Below, one piece after another: positions 1 through 5,364 of a DNA stretch of 5,364 bases. Within the stretch, counting starts at the first letter, position 1. Every line of letters begins with the position of its first letter. Both the position numbers and the translations under genes were made by a program. The notes beneath the pieces are model-generated. The model did not search any database. It was not told the DNA's origin and worked only from the letters and a program-made list of their open reading frames with translations. This stretch comes from Oceanospirillales bacterium (GTDB taxonomy: Bacteria > Pseudomonadota > Gammaproteobacteria > Xanthomonadales > SZUA-36), in contig QIKG01000104.1 of assembly GCA_003232965.1 (NCBI GenBank), forward strand, positions 1 to 5,364, given 5' to 3'.

Positions 1-689
1 GTAGACATGACCTGAATTTTATCGCCCTTACGCATACACCCGTCTACCACCCGCACCAAGGAAACTACACCGAGGTAATTATCGAACCATGAATCAATAA
101 TCAAGGCCTTCAGCGGGGCTTCTCGATCACCCGTTGGTGGTGGAATGTGTTTAACTAAGGCTTCCAGTACTGCTGGAATTCCAAAGCCGGTTTTAGCACT
201 GACCTCAAGTGCATCACTGGCCTCAATGCCGATGATGTCTTCAATTTCTTGCTTTACCTGCTCCGGCTCTGCCGAGGGTAGATCGATTTTATTCAACACC
301 GGTAATACTTCCAGCCCTAATTCGACCGCGGTATAGCAATTGGCCACGCTTTGGGCTTCTACGCCCTGGGCTGCATCAACCACCAGCAAAGCACCTTCAC
401 AGGCTGCCAGCGAGCGAGAAACTTCATAAGAAAAATCAACATGGCCCGGCGTATCGATGAAGTTCAGCTGATAGACTTGACCACTTTCTGAGTTGTAGTT
501 GAGTGTCACGCTTTGAGCTTTAATGGTAATACCGCGCTCGCGCTCGATATCCATACTGTCGAGGACCTGGGCTTCCATTTCGCGTTCGCTCAGACCACCG
601 CAGACCTGAATAAAGCGGTCAGCCAGCGTCGACTTGCCATGATCCACATGGGCAATGATAGAAAAGTTGCGTATATACTCTTGGTCCAT
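1..689 (-). CDS. lepA: Elongation factor 4 (LepA) GTPase, N-terminal part
   Basis: This is the first 229 residues of LepA, a translational GTPase of about 600 residues that binds the ribosome and promotes back-translocation or ribosome biogenesis. The frame stays open to the left window edge. The G-domain motifs are all visible: G1 AHVDHGKS at residues 13-20, switch I RGITIKAQ at 52-59, G3 DTPGH at 79-83, G4 NKID at 133-136 and G5 SAK at 164-166. LepA-typical stretches follow, including DSWFDNYLGVVSLVR near 199-213, where domain 2 begins. The ATG at 687-689 gives the expected start (MDQEYIRNFSIIAHVDHGKS). The Shine-Dalgarno is poor; the nearest purine-rich stretch is GAG about 11 bases upstream. 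It lies 151 bp downstream of mucD with a terminator-like hairpin between them. Identification is very secure; the C-terminal two thirds lie outside the window. Confidence 0.97.
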   Translation of the reverse strand, partial: MDQEYIRNFSIIAHVDHGKSTLADRFIQVCGGLSEREMEAQVLDSMDIERERGITIKAQSVTLNYNSESGQVYQLNFIDTPGHVDFSYEVSRSLAACEGALLVVDAAQGVEAQSVANCYTAVELGLEVLPVLNKIDLPSAEPEQVKQEIEDIIGIEASDALEVSAKTGFGIPAVLEALVKHIPPPTGDREAPLKALIIDSWFDNYLGVVSLVRVVDGCMRKGDKIQVMS

Positions 690-708
690 TAACGGGCACA
701 CTCAATAT

Positions 709-746
709 AAAAAGCCACCGGCCCCGTTAAAACAGGCACCGATGGC
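709..746 (-). terminator. Intrinsic-terminator-like hairpin in front of lepA
   Basis: On the minus strand an 8-bp arm GCCATCGG (739-746) can pair with CCGGTGGC (714-721) using one G-T wobble. Further GC pairs are possible inside, around an A/T-rich loop. The second arm is followed at once by five T residues (709-713). This is the form of a rho-independent terminator for mucD transcripts. However, the T tract ends only about 20 bases before the lepA ATG, so it would also lie in the leader of any transcript started upstream of lepA. It could be a mucD terminator, an attenuator or a partly read-through element. Confidence 0.6.
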
Positions 747-798
747 ATTTGAACAACAGCGAAGCTCATACTAAAGAGCCCTTACTGAATAAAGGCTG

Positions 799-804
799 AT
801 TATA
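799..804 (-). promoter_or_regulatory. Consensus -10 box (TATAAT), possible lepA promoter
   Basis: A perfect TATAAT lies on the minus strand in the mucD-lepA gap. A start about 7 bases downstream would give a lepA leader of roughly 100 bases that includes the terminator-like hairpin at 709-746. No good -35 box is seen at 16-18 bases: the hexamer at 17-bp spacing is CTCAAT. The best TTGACA-like match (TAGACT) is 21 bp away. The call therefore rests on the -10 box and position only. Confidence 0.35.
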
Positions 805-840
805 CCCTACAGCGGCATGCTATTGAGTCTACTGCTGGGT

Positions 841-2280
841 TTATTTTGCTTCTGTTTGGTAGGCAACAAAATTGGGATTACCGTTACGAACCACCAGCAA
901 GGCAACGCTTTCGCCTGCCCTGATAGATTGGACTAATCTGTTAAAGCCTGTCAAAGATTCTACCTTGCCCCGGTTTATGCGCAGCACAATATCGCCACGC
1001 CGAATACCTGCGCGCCAAGCGGCTTCACTCTCGATTTCCCGGATCAACACACCGCCTTTAGGTATGCCGTTTTGTTTGCGTACATTTTCATCTATTTCAC
1101 CTATCAATAGTCCTAAAACATTACTGAGACCAGTATCGTTTGTTGCTGGATCCGCAGCGGCGATTACATCCGTGAAAACCTCATCCAGTTTAACCGATAG
1201 GGTTTTTTGCTTACCTGAACGATTAAGCAATAGTTGCACCATGGTATTGGGTGCAATTGCACCAACCAGCGGCGGCAAGTCGGTGAAGCTTTCAATCGCC
1301 TGACCGTTAAATTCTAGAATAACATCTCCAACTTCTATACCAGCGCGGTCTGCGGCTTTGCCTTTTTCTATCTCGTTAACCAAAGCTCCGCGTGGCCGGT
1401 CCAACTTGAGAACTACTGCTAGCTCCGTCTGCACACCTTGGATACCAACACCCAGCAGGCCCCTTGAGACCCTGCCGTGCTCGCGTAATTGCTCAATGGT
1501 AAGGTTCGCTACATTTATCGGAATAGAAAAGGAAAGGCCAATAGAGCCTCCGCCAGAACTGACTATCCAGGAATTAACGCCGACAACCTCGCCGTCCATA
1601 TTCAATAACGGCCCACCGGAATTCCCCCGGTTTATGGCGACATCGGTCTGAATAAAAGGCACATATTGCTGATTACCATTGGCCCTACCTTTAGCACTTA
1701 TAATTCCTGCGGTTACACTTTGCTCAAACGAGAAAGGTGAACCAATAGCGATCACCCACTGCCCGCGTTTCAATGTATCAGAATTACCAAAGCGCAGACT
1801 TGGCAGATTACCTGTTTCGATTTTTAATAAAGCAATATCACTATCTTCGTCCGAACCTACTATTTTAGCTTCGAACTCTCGATTATCCGCCAACTTAATT
1901 ACGATTTTATCGGCAGCTTGAACCACATGATGATTGGTGACAATATAGCCGTCAGCACTGATAATAAAACCAGAACCCGCACCCTGTCGCTGTGGTCGAA
2001 AGCGTTCTTGTTCCGGCGGCCTCTGAGGCGGGGCCGCACCACGACCGCGCTGTTCAGGGACATTGAAAAAACGCCTGAACATTTCTGGAATCTCCTCTTG
2101 GGAGCCAGTAGTAGATTTACCATAGTGAGTAACAGTAATGCTAACAACGGCCGGTGAAACCTCTTCGACTAAATCGGTGAAATCTGGCAGACCGGGATTG
2201 ATTGAAGCACTCACTACCAGTGGCAGTAAAATGGATAGCACAAAGATTACTTTGTGTAGAGACAGTACATATTTTGGCAT
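841..2280 (-). CDS. mucD: Periplasmic serine protease/chaperone MucD (HtrA/DegP family)
   Basis: A 479-residue HtrA-family (Do-like) serine endoprotease, close in length to Pseudomonas MucD. A Sec signal peptide is clear: a hydrophobic core at residues 11-23 with a likely cleavage after VSA at 25. The trypsin-like domain has the catalytic triad His118 (in TNHHVV), Asp148 (in SDIALLKI) and Ser221 (in GNSGGPLLN). Two PDZ domains follow, at about 270-365 and 385-475, the first beginning near GLLGVGI. Between the start of the mature protein and the catalytic His is a Pro/Arg/Gln-rich stretch (about 75-98), in the position of the flexible LA loop. The ATG is preceded by a good Shine-Dalgarno, AAGGAA (2287-2292), six bases away. 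It degrades misfolded envelope proteins and, in Pseudomonas, dampens sigma-E (AlgU) signalling. As the last gene of the rpoE-rseA-rseC cluster it is probably sigma-E controlled. All catalytic residues are present. Confidence 0.96.
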   Translation of the reverse strand: MPKYVLSLHKVIFVLSILLPLVVSASINPGLPDFTDLVEEVSPAVVSITVTHYGKSTTGSQEEIPEMFRRFFNVPEQRGRGAAPPQRPPEQERFRPQRQGAGSGFIISADGYIVTNHHVVQAADKIVIKLADNREFEAKIVGSDEDSDIALLKIETGNLPSLRFGNSDTLKRGQWVIAIGSPFSFEQSVTAGIISAKGRANGNQQYVPFIQTDVAINRGNSGGPLLNMDGEVVGVNSWIVSSGGGSIGLSFSIPINVANLTIEQLREHGRVSRGLLGVGIQGVQTELAVVLKLDRPRGALVNEIEKGKAADRAGIEVGDVILEFNGQAIESFTDLPPLVGAIAPNTMVQLLLNRSGKQKTLSVKLDEVFTDVIAAADPATNDTGLSNVLGLLIGEIDENVRKQNGIPKGGVLIREIESEAAWRAGIRRGDIVLRINRGKVESLTGFNRLVQSIRAGESVALLVVRNGNPNFVAYQTEAK

Positions 2281-2387
2281 TAATGGTTCCTTAATTAATT
2301 AGCCTAACTTAAAAATATAACTTAGCAAGATAGGCAGCAATCGCGGGGAAAAGTTTCAAACAGCACAAATAATATTTAAACTACAAA

Positions 2388-2882
2388 TCAAGCTTTATTA
2401 CTGAGGCAGGCAGCGCCTGGCACAACCGCTAATAAGCGTAGTTGTTTAGCGGCATTTAAGCTGAGTAAGGCCTGTTTACGAATTAACAACAAACTACTTG
2501 CGGCAGCCAACAGTGCTAGCAGTAACACCAACAAATCTGTGCTTATCGCTGTCATTTCAGGAAATTGTGTGTTCCGTAGCCACTGAGCAAGACTTGCGGC
2601 AACTAGGCCCACCACCAAAGGCAGTCCGAACATCAGACCTGTCCAACTGAGAAAAAAAACCTCGGGCAAACCGAGTACAACCTGTTGACCAACAGCAACT
2701 TCGGGGCTGTCGGTTAAAATATTCACTTTTAAGGTCACTGGCTTTTTAGGCACCAATCGGGCAAAAATACCACCACCGCAACCCTTGCCAGCATCACAAG
2801 TTGGACAGCCGGCAGTTGCGCCGACGCGTACATATACATTATTTTTTCGTAAGCGAACCACTTGTCCTTGTTGTTCAATCAC
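2388..2882 (-). CDS. rseC: RseC/MucC family inner-membrane regulator of sigma-E
   Basis: A 164-residue RseC/MucC family protein. The N-terminal part starts MIEQQGQV and carries the family cysteine motif C26-x2-C29-x5-C35 followed by Gly residues (CPTCDAGKGCGGG). Two transmembrane helices follow at about 74-101 and 115-134, with a short polar linker between them. In E. coli RseC is a positive modulator of sigma-E and takes part with the Rsx complex in reducing SoxR; the cysteine motif suggests metal or redox chemistry (inference). The start must be GTG at 2880-2882: an in-frame stop lies just three codons upstream, no ATG lies nearby, and the resulting MIEQQG matches the family's usual N-terminus. 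No Shine-Dalgarno precedes it. The start codon instead sits in the last unit of a 14-bp tandem repeat. It follows rseA by 71 bp, with no rseB between them. Confidence 0.9.
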   Translation of the reverse strand: MIEQQGQVVRLRKNNVYVRVGATAGCPTCDAGKGCGGGIFARLVPKKPVTLKVNILTDSPEVAVGQQVVLGLPEVFFLSWTGLMFGLPLVVGLVAASLAQWLRNTQFPEMTAISTDLLVLLLALLAAASSLLLIRKQALLSLNAAKQLRLLAVVPGAACLSNKA

Positions 2883-2926
2883 TATTGTTCAATCACTGTT
2901 GTTTAATCACCGTTATTGAGTCATTG
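2871..2926. repeat. Degenerate 14-bp tandem repeat across the rseC start
   Basis: Four consecutive 14-bp units can be read on the plus strand: TTGTTCAATCACTA, TTGTTCAATCACTG, TTGTTTAATCACCG and TTATTGAGTCATTG. Against unit 2, units 1, 3 and 4 match at 13, 12 and 10 of 14 positions, so the units decay away from rseC. The first unit contains the GTG start and first codons of rseC. On the minus strand each unit carries a start-like triplet: GTG, GTG, GTG and, in the most distal one, ATG. The array fills most of the rseA-rseC gap. Confidence 0.85.
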
Positions 2927-2953
2927 TGTTTGAGCATCCACGGCATTCACAGT

Positions 2954-3676
2954 CTAGTGTGCTGTGGCTTTTTTCTTCGACTCAATCCGTTGTGGCGATA
3001 TAACAATAAAGCCGTTGTATTTTTGCGCATGGTTAAGGATAAAGATCGGCCGCCCGACATCACCCTCAAGCTGATTATGGCGGAAAAGATACTCAGCTGT
3101 GGTGGTTGGGCTATCACCAGGAATCAAGGGATAGGTAGTATTCAACCCACCGGATGAAATACCACTGGCCGGCATAACCCTGCCACTGGCCGCTGTTACT
3201 AACGGGTTTTCAGGGGTAACAAAATCGGGATGAGCGCTTGTACTTGCTAACAGTTCTTGCTGGGCACTACCTGGCGCTGGTAACCCCTGGTCATTCAGTG
3301 GTTGCTGAATCACAGAAGTTACCGCAACAAAAGCGACAGCGGCGGTCATTGCCAAACCTAGAACCGGCTTGAACCAGCGCTGTGAGTTTCCAAGCGGCAG
3401 CTGATTGGCCAATTCCGTAGTTACCGTGTCTGTATCCATTTCTTCGCAGCGACTGCGGATGCAATCACAAAACTCAGTATTAGAAACATGCACACTTTCC
3501 TCGCAGATAACATCCCGAATCAAGTGATAGCGTTGCCATTTATTACCCAGACCATCTTCATGCTGCATTCTCCGCAGCAAAAAAACACTGGTATCGCTCG
3601 GCATTTCACCATCCATTAAAGCGGATACATCTTCCACCTGGAAGCCATTTGGATTCATATTTGTGTGTTTTTTCAT
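2954..3676 (-). CDS. rseA: RseA/MucA anti-sigma-E factor (single-pass membrane protein)
   Basis: A 240-residue anti-sigma factor of the RseA/MucA family. The cytoplasmic domain has the hallmark SALMDGE at residues 18-24 and WQRYHLIRD at 47-55, comparable to WESYHLIRD of E. coli RseA. One transmembrane helix lies at about 104-123, preceded by RWFK. A periplasmic region of about 115 residues follows. Only the EYLFRHNQLEG stretch near 195-205 recalls the RseA C-terminal domain, and the end (lysine-rich SKKKATAH) is divergent. It sequesters RpoE until regulated proteolysis (DegS, then RseP in E. coli). The ATG at 3674-3676 has AGAGAG (3682-3687) five bases upstream; a second ATG at codon 7 lacks a ribosome site. 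Oddities are four cysteines in the cytoplasmic domain (58, 70, 72, 77) and no rseB downstream. It lies 48 bp after rpoE, clearly in one operon. Confidence 0.92.
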   Translation of the reverse strand: MKKHTNMNPNGFQVEDVSALMDGEMPSDTSVFLLRRMQHEDGLGNKWQRYHLIRDVICEESVHVSNTEFCDCIRSRCEEMDTDTVTTELANQLPLGNSQRWFKPVLGLAMTAAVAFVAVTSVIQQPLNDQGLPAPGSAQQELLASTSAHPDFVTPENPLVTAASGRVMPASGISSGGLNTTYPLIPGDSPTTTAEYLFRHNQLEGDVGRPIFILNHAQKYNGFIVISPQRIESKKKATAH

Positions 3677-3719
3677 AAAAACTCTCTGTCCGACACTTAT
3701 CTGTGCCTTCTGATCATTA

Positions 3720-3732
3720 GTTGTTCAATCAT
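3720..3732. repeat. Isolated copy of the rseC-start repeat at the rpoE/rseA junction
   Basis: GTTGTTCAATCAT here matches GTTGTTCAATCAC at the rseC start (2870-2882) in 12 of 13 bases. On the minus strand it reads ATGATTGAACAAC and overlaps the rpoE stop codon. It opens an 11-codon frame (MIEQLMIRRHR, 3732 down to a TAA at 3697-3699) that ends just ahead of the rseA ribosome site. No Shine-Dalgarno precedes this ATG, so translation is doubtful. Confidence 0.5.
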
Positions 3733-4369
3733 TCGATAATAAAGGTTCAAGTTTTTCATCAATCGCCTCACGCGCACGGAAAATACGCGAGCGAACTGTG
3801 CCAATCGGGCAGTCCATCGTCAGTGCAATATCTTCGTAGCTCATGCCATCCATTTCACGCAGCAAAATTGCCGTGCGTAAGTCTTGAGGTAACTCCTGAA
3901 TGGTAGAATTTATCACTTCTGAAATCTCTTCCTTCAACAATTCTCGTTCGGGCGTGTCTTGATCCTTCAGCCTGGTATCGGTTGTATACTGCTCGGCATC
4001 ATGCGCATCAACATCCGATGTTGGTGGACGCCGTGAGCGGGAAACCAGATAGTTCTTAGCCGTATTGATGGCAATGCGGTACAGCCAGGTATAAAACGCA
4101 CTGTCCCCGCGGAACCGATCGATTGCCCGGTAGGCTTTTATAAAAGCTTCCTGGGCAACATCCTGTGCCTCGGCATAATCTGAGACGAAACGCGAAACCA
4201 GGTTGATGATTCGATTCTGGTATTTTATTACCAGCAAATCAAATGCCTGCTTGTCGCCCTTCTGAACCCGCTCAACCAATAACTGGTCGATCTGTCGATC
4301 ACTTTTCTGCTGTGCAGATTTCTGATCAAGTTCTTTCTCAGACTTGTTAATTACCTTATTACCGCCCAT
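3725..4369 (-). CDS. rpoE: Extracytoplasmic-function sigma factor RpoE (AlgU/sigma-E)
   Basis: A 214-residue ECF sigma factor of the RpoE/AlgU type that directs RNA polymerase to envelope-stress promoters. Region 2 spans about 45-112, with the core-binding and -10 recognition stretch QEAFIKAYRAIDRFRGDSAF at 73-92 followed by YTWLYRIAINTAKNYL. A linker with SRRPPTSDVDA follows. Region 4 spans about 155-208; its helix-turn-helix runs from DGMSYEDIA (174-182) through CPIGTVRSRIFRARE (187-201), the -35 reader. LVERVQKGD at 31-39 matches the conserved start region, so the protein has about 20 extra charged N-terminal residues compared with E. coli RpoE (191 residues). A stop codon directly precedes the ATG, and AGGA (4378-4381) lies eight bases upstream, so the longer start is the natural one. 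First gene of the operon, with rseA 48 bp downstream. Confidence 0.97.
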   Translation of the reverse strand: MGGNKVINKSEKELDQKSAQQKSDRQIDQLLVERVQKGDKQAFDLLVIKYQNRIINLVSRFVSDYAEAQDVAQEAFIKAYRAIDRFRGDSAFYTWLYRIAINTAKNYLVSRSRRPPTSDVDAHDAEQYTTDTRLKDQDTPERELLKEEISEVINSTIQELPQDLRTAILLREMDGMSYEDIALTMDCPIGTVRSRIFRAREAIDEKLEPLLSND

Positions 4370-4409
4370 TCAAGCCATCCTAGATACTATAGGCCTGTTG
4401 GCGTCACTT

Positions 4410-4437
4410 CAAAGACAGCAACTGGGCCGGATAGTTC
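4410..4437 (-). promoter_or_regulatory. Candidate sigma-E autoregulatory promoter of rpoE
   Basis: On the minus strand GAACTA (4432-4437) matches the sigma-E -35 core GAACTT in five of six bases. After a 16-base spacer comes TCTTTG (4410-4415), which fits the TCT of the sigma-E -10 box (TCTGA) but not its end. A start a few bases further on would leave a leader of about 35 bases before the rpoE ATG, with the Shine-Dalgarno intact. Autoregulation of rpoE is general in this family. Motif match and position support the call; there is no direct evidence. Confidence 0.5.
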
Positions 4438-4449
4438 GTTAAAATCCTG

Positions 4450-4471
4450 AAATATACTAAAAATATACTAA
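4450..4471. repeat. Perfect 11-bp tandem duplication upstream of rpoE
   Basis: AAATATACTAA occurs twice with no gap (4450-4460 and 4461-4471). The period is about one turn of the helix. It lies in very A+T-rich DNA just upstream of the candidate sigma-E -35 box. It could be a bent-DNA upstream element, a pair of same-face protein sites, or a simple slippage product. Confidence 0.8.
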
Positions 4472-4612
4472 ATATTGAGTGAAAATTTATATTTATGCTG
4501 TAATTTCGTTTCACCGCGTTAAGAATAACACGGTATCAGCAGGATTTTGGGTCACAACAGACAGGATTCAAGTATGTGTTTGCAATACAGGCAAACACCA
4601 ATTGGATATTAG
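4472..4612. other. Non-coding stretch between the rpoE upstream region and the transposase remnant
   Basis: No convincing gene is seen. A 67-codon open frame runs through this stretch on the plus strand, but its translation resembles nothing known to me and its 3' part is merely an out-of-register reading of the transposase remnant. It may be further decayed insertion-sequence DNA, or the former divergent upstream region of rpoE. Confidence 0.4.
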
Positions 4613-4855
4613 AACCAAGAGAATGGTGTTTATAAGGGCAAGCGTCCCGAATACGCGGAGGGCGAACCAGAACCCGTACTGAATTGTTTATGGCGATGCT
4701 GTCATCAGCATAATCCAACCCGCGGTTTTAAACGCGACTATCAGCGGTTGGTTACCAGAGGAAAACCCAAAAAAGTTGCCATGCTTGCCCACATGAGAAA
4801 AATGATTACCATCCTGAACACAATGGTCAAAACCGAAATCGTCTGGGATGAATAA
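4613..4855 (+). pseudogene. 3' remnant of an IS110-family transposase gene, frameshifted
   Basis: Three pieces in two frames read as the C-terminal part of an IS110/IS116/IS902-type transposase (Transposase_20 region). NQENGVYKGKR runs at 4613-4645. After two extra bases, RIRGGRTRTRTELFMAMLSS runs at 4648-4707, followed by an in-frame TAA at 4711-4713 and SNPRF. After one extra T in the run at 4726-4729, KRDYQRLVTRGKPKKVAM, then LAHMRKM and VWDE, run to the stop at 4853-4855. The order matches the usual family C-terminus (a GKR-RI-GGRA-VR-LYMATLSA-NP-YQRL-GKPKKVA-MRK pattern). The catalytic N-terminal RuvC-like DEDD domain is absent, so the gene is dead. It stands where the divergent upstream neighbour of rpoE would be. 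Confidence 0.8.
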
Positions 4856-4870
4856 TATGGCTTAAATTAG

Positions 4871-4892
4871 CTGACTTTTAACCACAGTCACT
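4871..4892 (+). mobile_element. Possible right end of the IS110-family remnant
   Basis: Fifteen bases after the transposase stop lies CTGACTTTTAACCACAGTCACT. It resembles the TTGACTTT...CAGTCGCT-type ends that I recall following transposase genes in this family. IS110 elements usually lack clear terminal inverted repeats and target duplications, so the boundary cannot be proved from this copy. Confidence 0.3.
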
Positions 4893-4917
4893 TGTCAGGG
4901 ATTACAGTTACTGAATT

Positions 4918-5364
4918 TTAACTGAACACAATCATGGCAATAAAAGCTGCAATACCCAGCGCTGCTGAAACTAGTGTTAGTTTACGCAAATTAGGCAGCT
5001 GCCATGCCATAATAAAGCCTGTAATAAGCACGAATAGTAAAGCTGTGGCTAAAACAGCAGCATACACCTTAAATGGCGTGCCGCCTTTTGCTTTATGTAA
5101 TTGTACAAGTTGCCGATACCAACTGGCCTTCTTTACCTCCAGCTTTAAAAGTAATGGCTGTGGTGTTGACTCTAAAACAACATCCATATTTGAACCTGTC
5201 CACTCTAACTTAAAGGCGCTACCAATTCTTTTGATTTTAGCTTCACCAGTAGGCCTTGCTATATTTAGTTTTTTTAATTCTATCTCTGCTAGCGTGACAA
5301 GCTCATTATACTCCTCATGGATTGGTTTTTTAAGATGCAGTTCATGTACGGATATATCATAACT
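4918..5364 (-). CDS. Small membrane protein, C-terminal part, possibly PepSY-like
   Basis: The last 148 residues of a protein whose frame stays open to the right window edge; an internal ATG at 5185-5187 is unlikely to be the true start because the frame continues upstream without a stop. Visible residues 1-95 are soluble, with a Lys/Glu-rich section (LAEIELKKLNIARPTGEAKI) and a beta-rich section ending LLLKLEVKKASWYRQLVQLH. Two hydrophobic helices follow at about 100-121 and 129-147. The LHKAKGG motif followed by a helix ending GFIMAW resembles PepSY-associated membrane proteins, where a short periplasmic domain is closed by an LH..KG turn and a final helix. This family link is tentative and from memory. 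The gene converges on the transposase remnant, and no terminator is seen after its stop. Confidence 0.7.
   Translation of the reverse strand, partial: SYDISVHELHLKKPIHEEYNELVTLAEIELKKLNIARPTGEAKIKRIGSAFKLEWTGSNMDVVLESTPQPLLLKLEVKKASWYRQLVQLHKAKGGTPFKVYAAVLATALLFVLITGFIMAWQLPNLRKLTLVSAALGIAAFIAMIVFS

Noticed and set aside
872..1921. Several plus-strand open frames (872-1303, 1358-1651, 1679-1921) opposite mucD
   Set aside because: They are antisense to a secure protease gene with all catalytic motifs, and their translations show no family features.
2314..2360. Possible promoter for mucD in the rseC-mucD gap (TATATT at 2314-2319; GAAACTT further up)
   Set aside because: No -35 box at proper spacing for TATATT, and GAAACTT has no sigma-E -10 box 15-17 bases downstream.
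2871..2926. CRISPR array
   Set aside because: Units are 14 bp, directly abutting with no spacers.
2935..2975. Short inverted repeat CACAG/CTGTG around the rseA stop
   Set aside because: Only a 5-bp stem with a 9-base loop and no T tract; not a credible terminator.
2801..3157. Plus-strand open frame of 118 codons across the rseC/rseA junction
   Set aside because: It is antisense to both genes and its N-terminal part is a translation of the 14-bp repeat; no ribosome site or recognisable domain.
4386..4391. TATAGT as a sigma-70 -10 box for rpoE
   Set aside because: Transcription would begin about ten bases before the ATG and lose the Shine-Dalgarno; the -35 match is poor.
4918..5187. A complete 89-residue membrane protein starting at the ATG at 5187
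   Set aside because: The frame continues without a stop to the window edge with plausible protein sequence, so this ATG is most likely internal.

Overview
The window carries a sigma-E envelope-stress operon of a gammaproteobacterium, on the minus strand. It reads from right to left as rpoE (algU), rseA (mucA), rseC (mucC), mucD (an HtrA/DegP-type protease) and the start of lepA (elongation factor 4). Having mucD as the last sigma-E gene followed by lepA matches the Pseudomonas algU-mucABCD-lepA arrangement more than the E. coli one. Base composition is moderate and intergenic gaps are A+T-rich. A marine-type gammaproteobacterium is possible, but genus cannot be read from this window.

Layout: 1-689, 5' part of lepA (cut by the left edge). 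690-840, leader/intergenic with a consensus -10 box and a terminator-like hairpin. 841-2280, mucD. 2388-2882, rseC. 2871-2926, a degenerate 14-bp tandem repeat overlapping the rseC start. 2954-3676, rseA. 3725-4369, rpoE. About 4410-4437, a candidate sigma-E-type promoter. 4450-4471, a perfect 11-bp tandem duplication. 4613-4855 (+), the broken 3' end of an IS110-family transposase gene. 4918-5364 (-), the 3' part of a gene for a small two-helix membrane protein, possibly PepSY-like (cut by the right edge).

How it works together (family knowledge): RseA holds RpoE inactive at the inner membrane. Envelope damage triggers RseA proteolysis and releases RpoE, which transcribes its own operon and envelope-repair genes. 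MucD is the periplasmic protease/chaperone output. RseC is an inner-membrane protein linked to sigma-E activity and to SoxR reduction.

Most notable observations: rseB (mucB), normally between rseA and rseC, is absent from this locus. In its place is a short gap in which the rseC start region (GTG ATT GAA CAA) is tandemly reiterated, giving a chain of micro-ORFs whose stops overlap or abut the next start. The same 12-mer recurs at the rpoE/rseA junction. RseA also has four cysteines in its cytoplasmic anti-sigma domain, unlike E. coli RseA. Nothing in the window looks like a wholly new multi-gene system.
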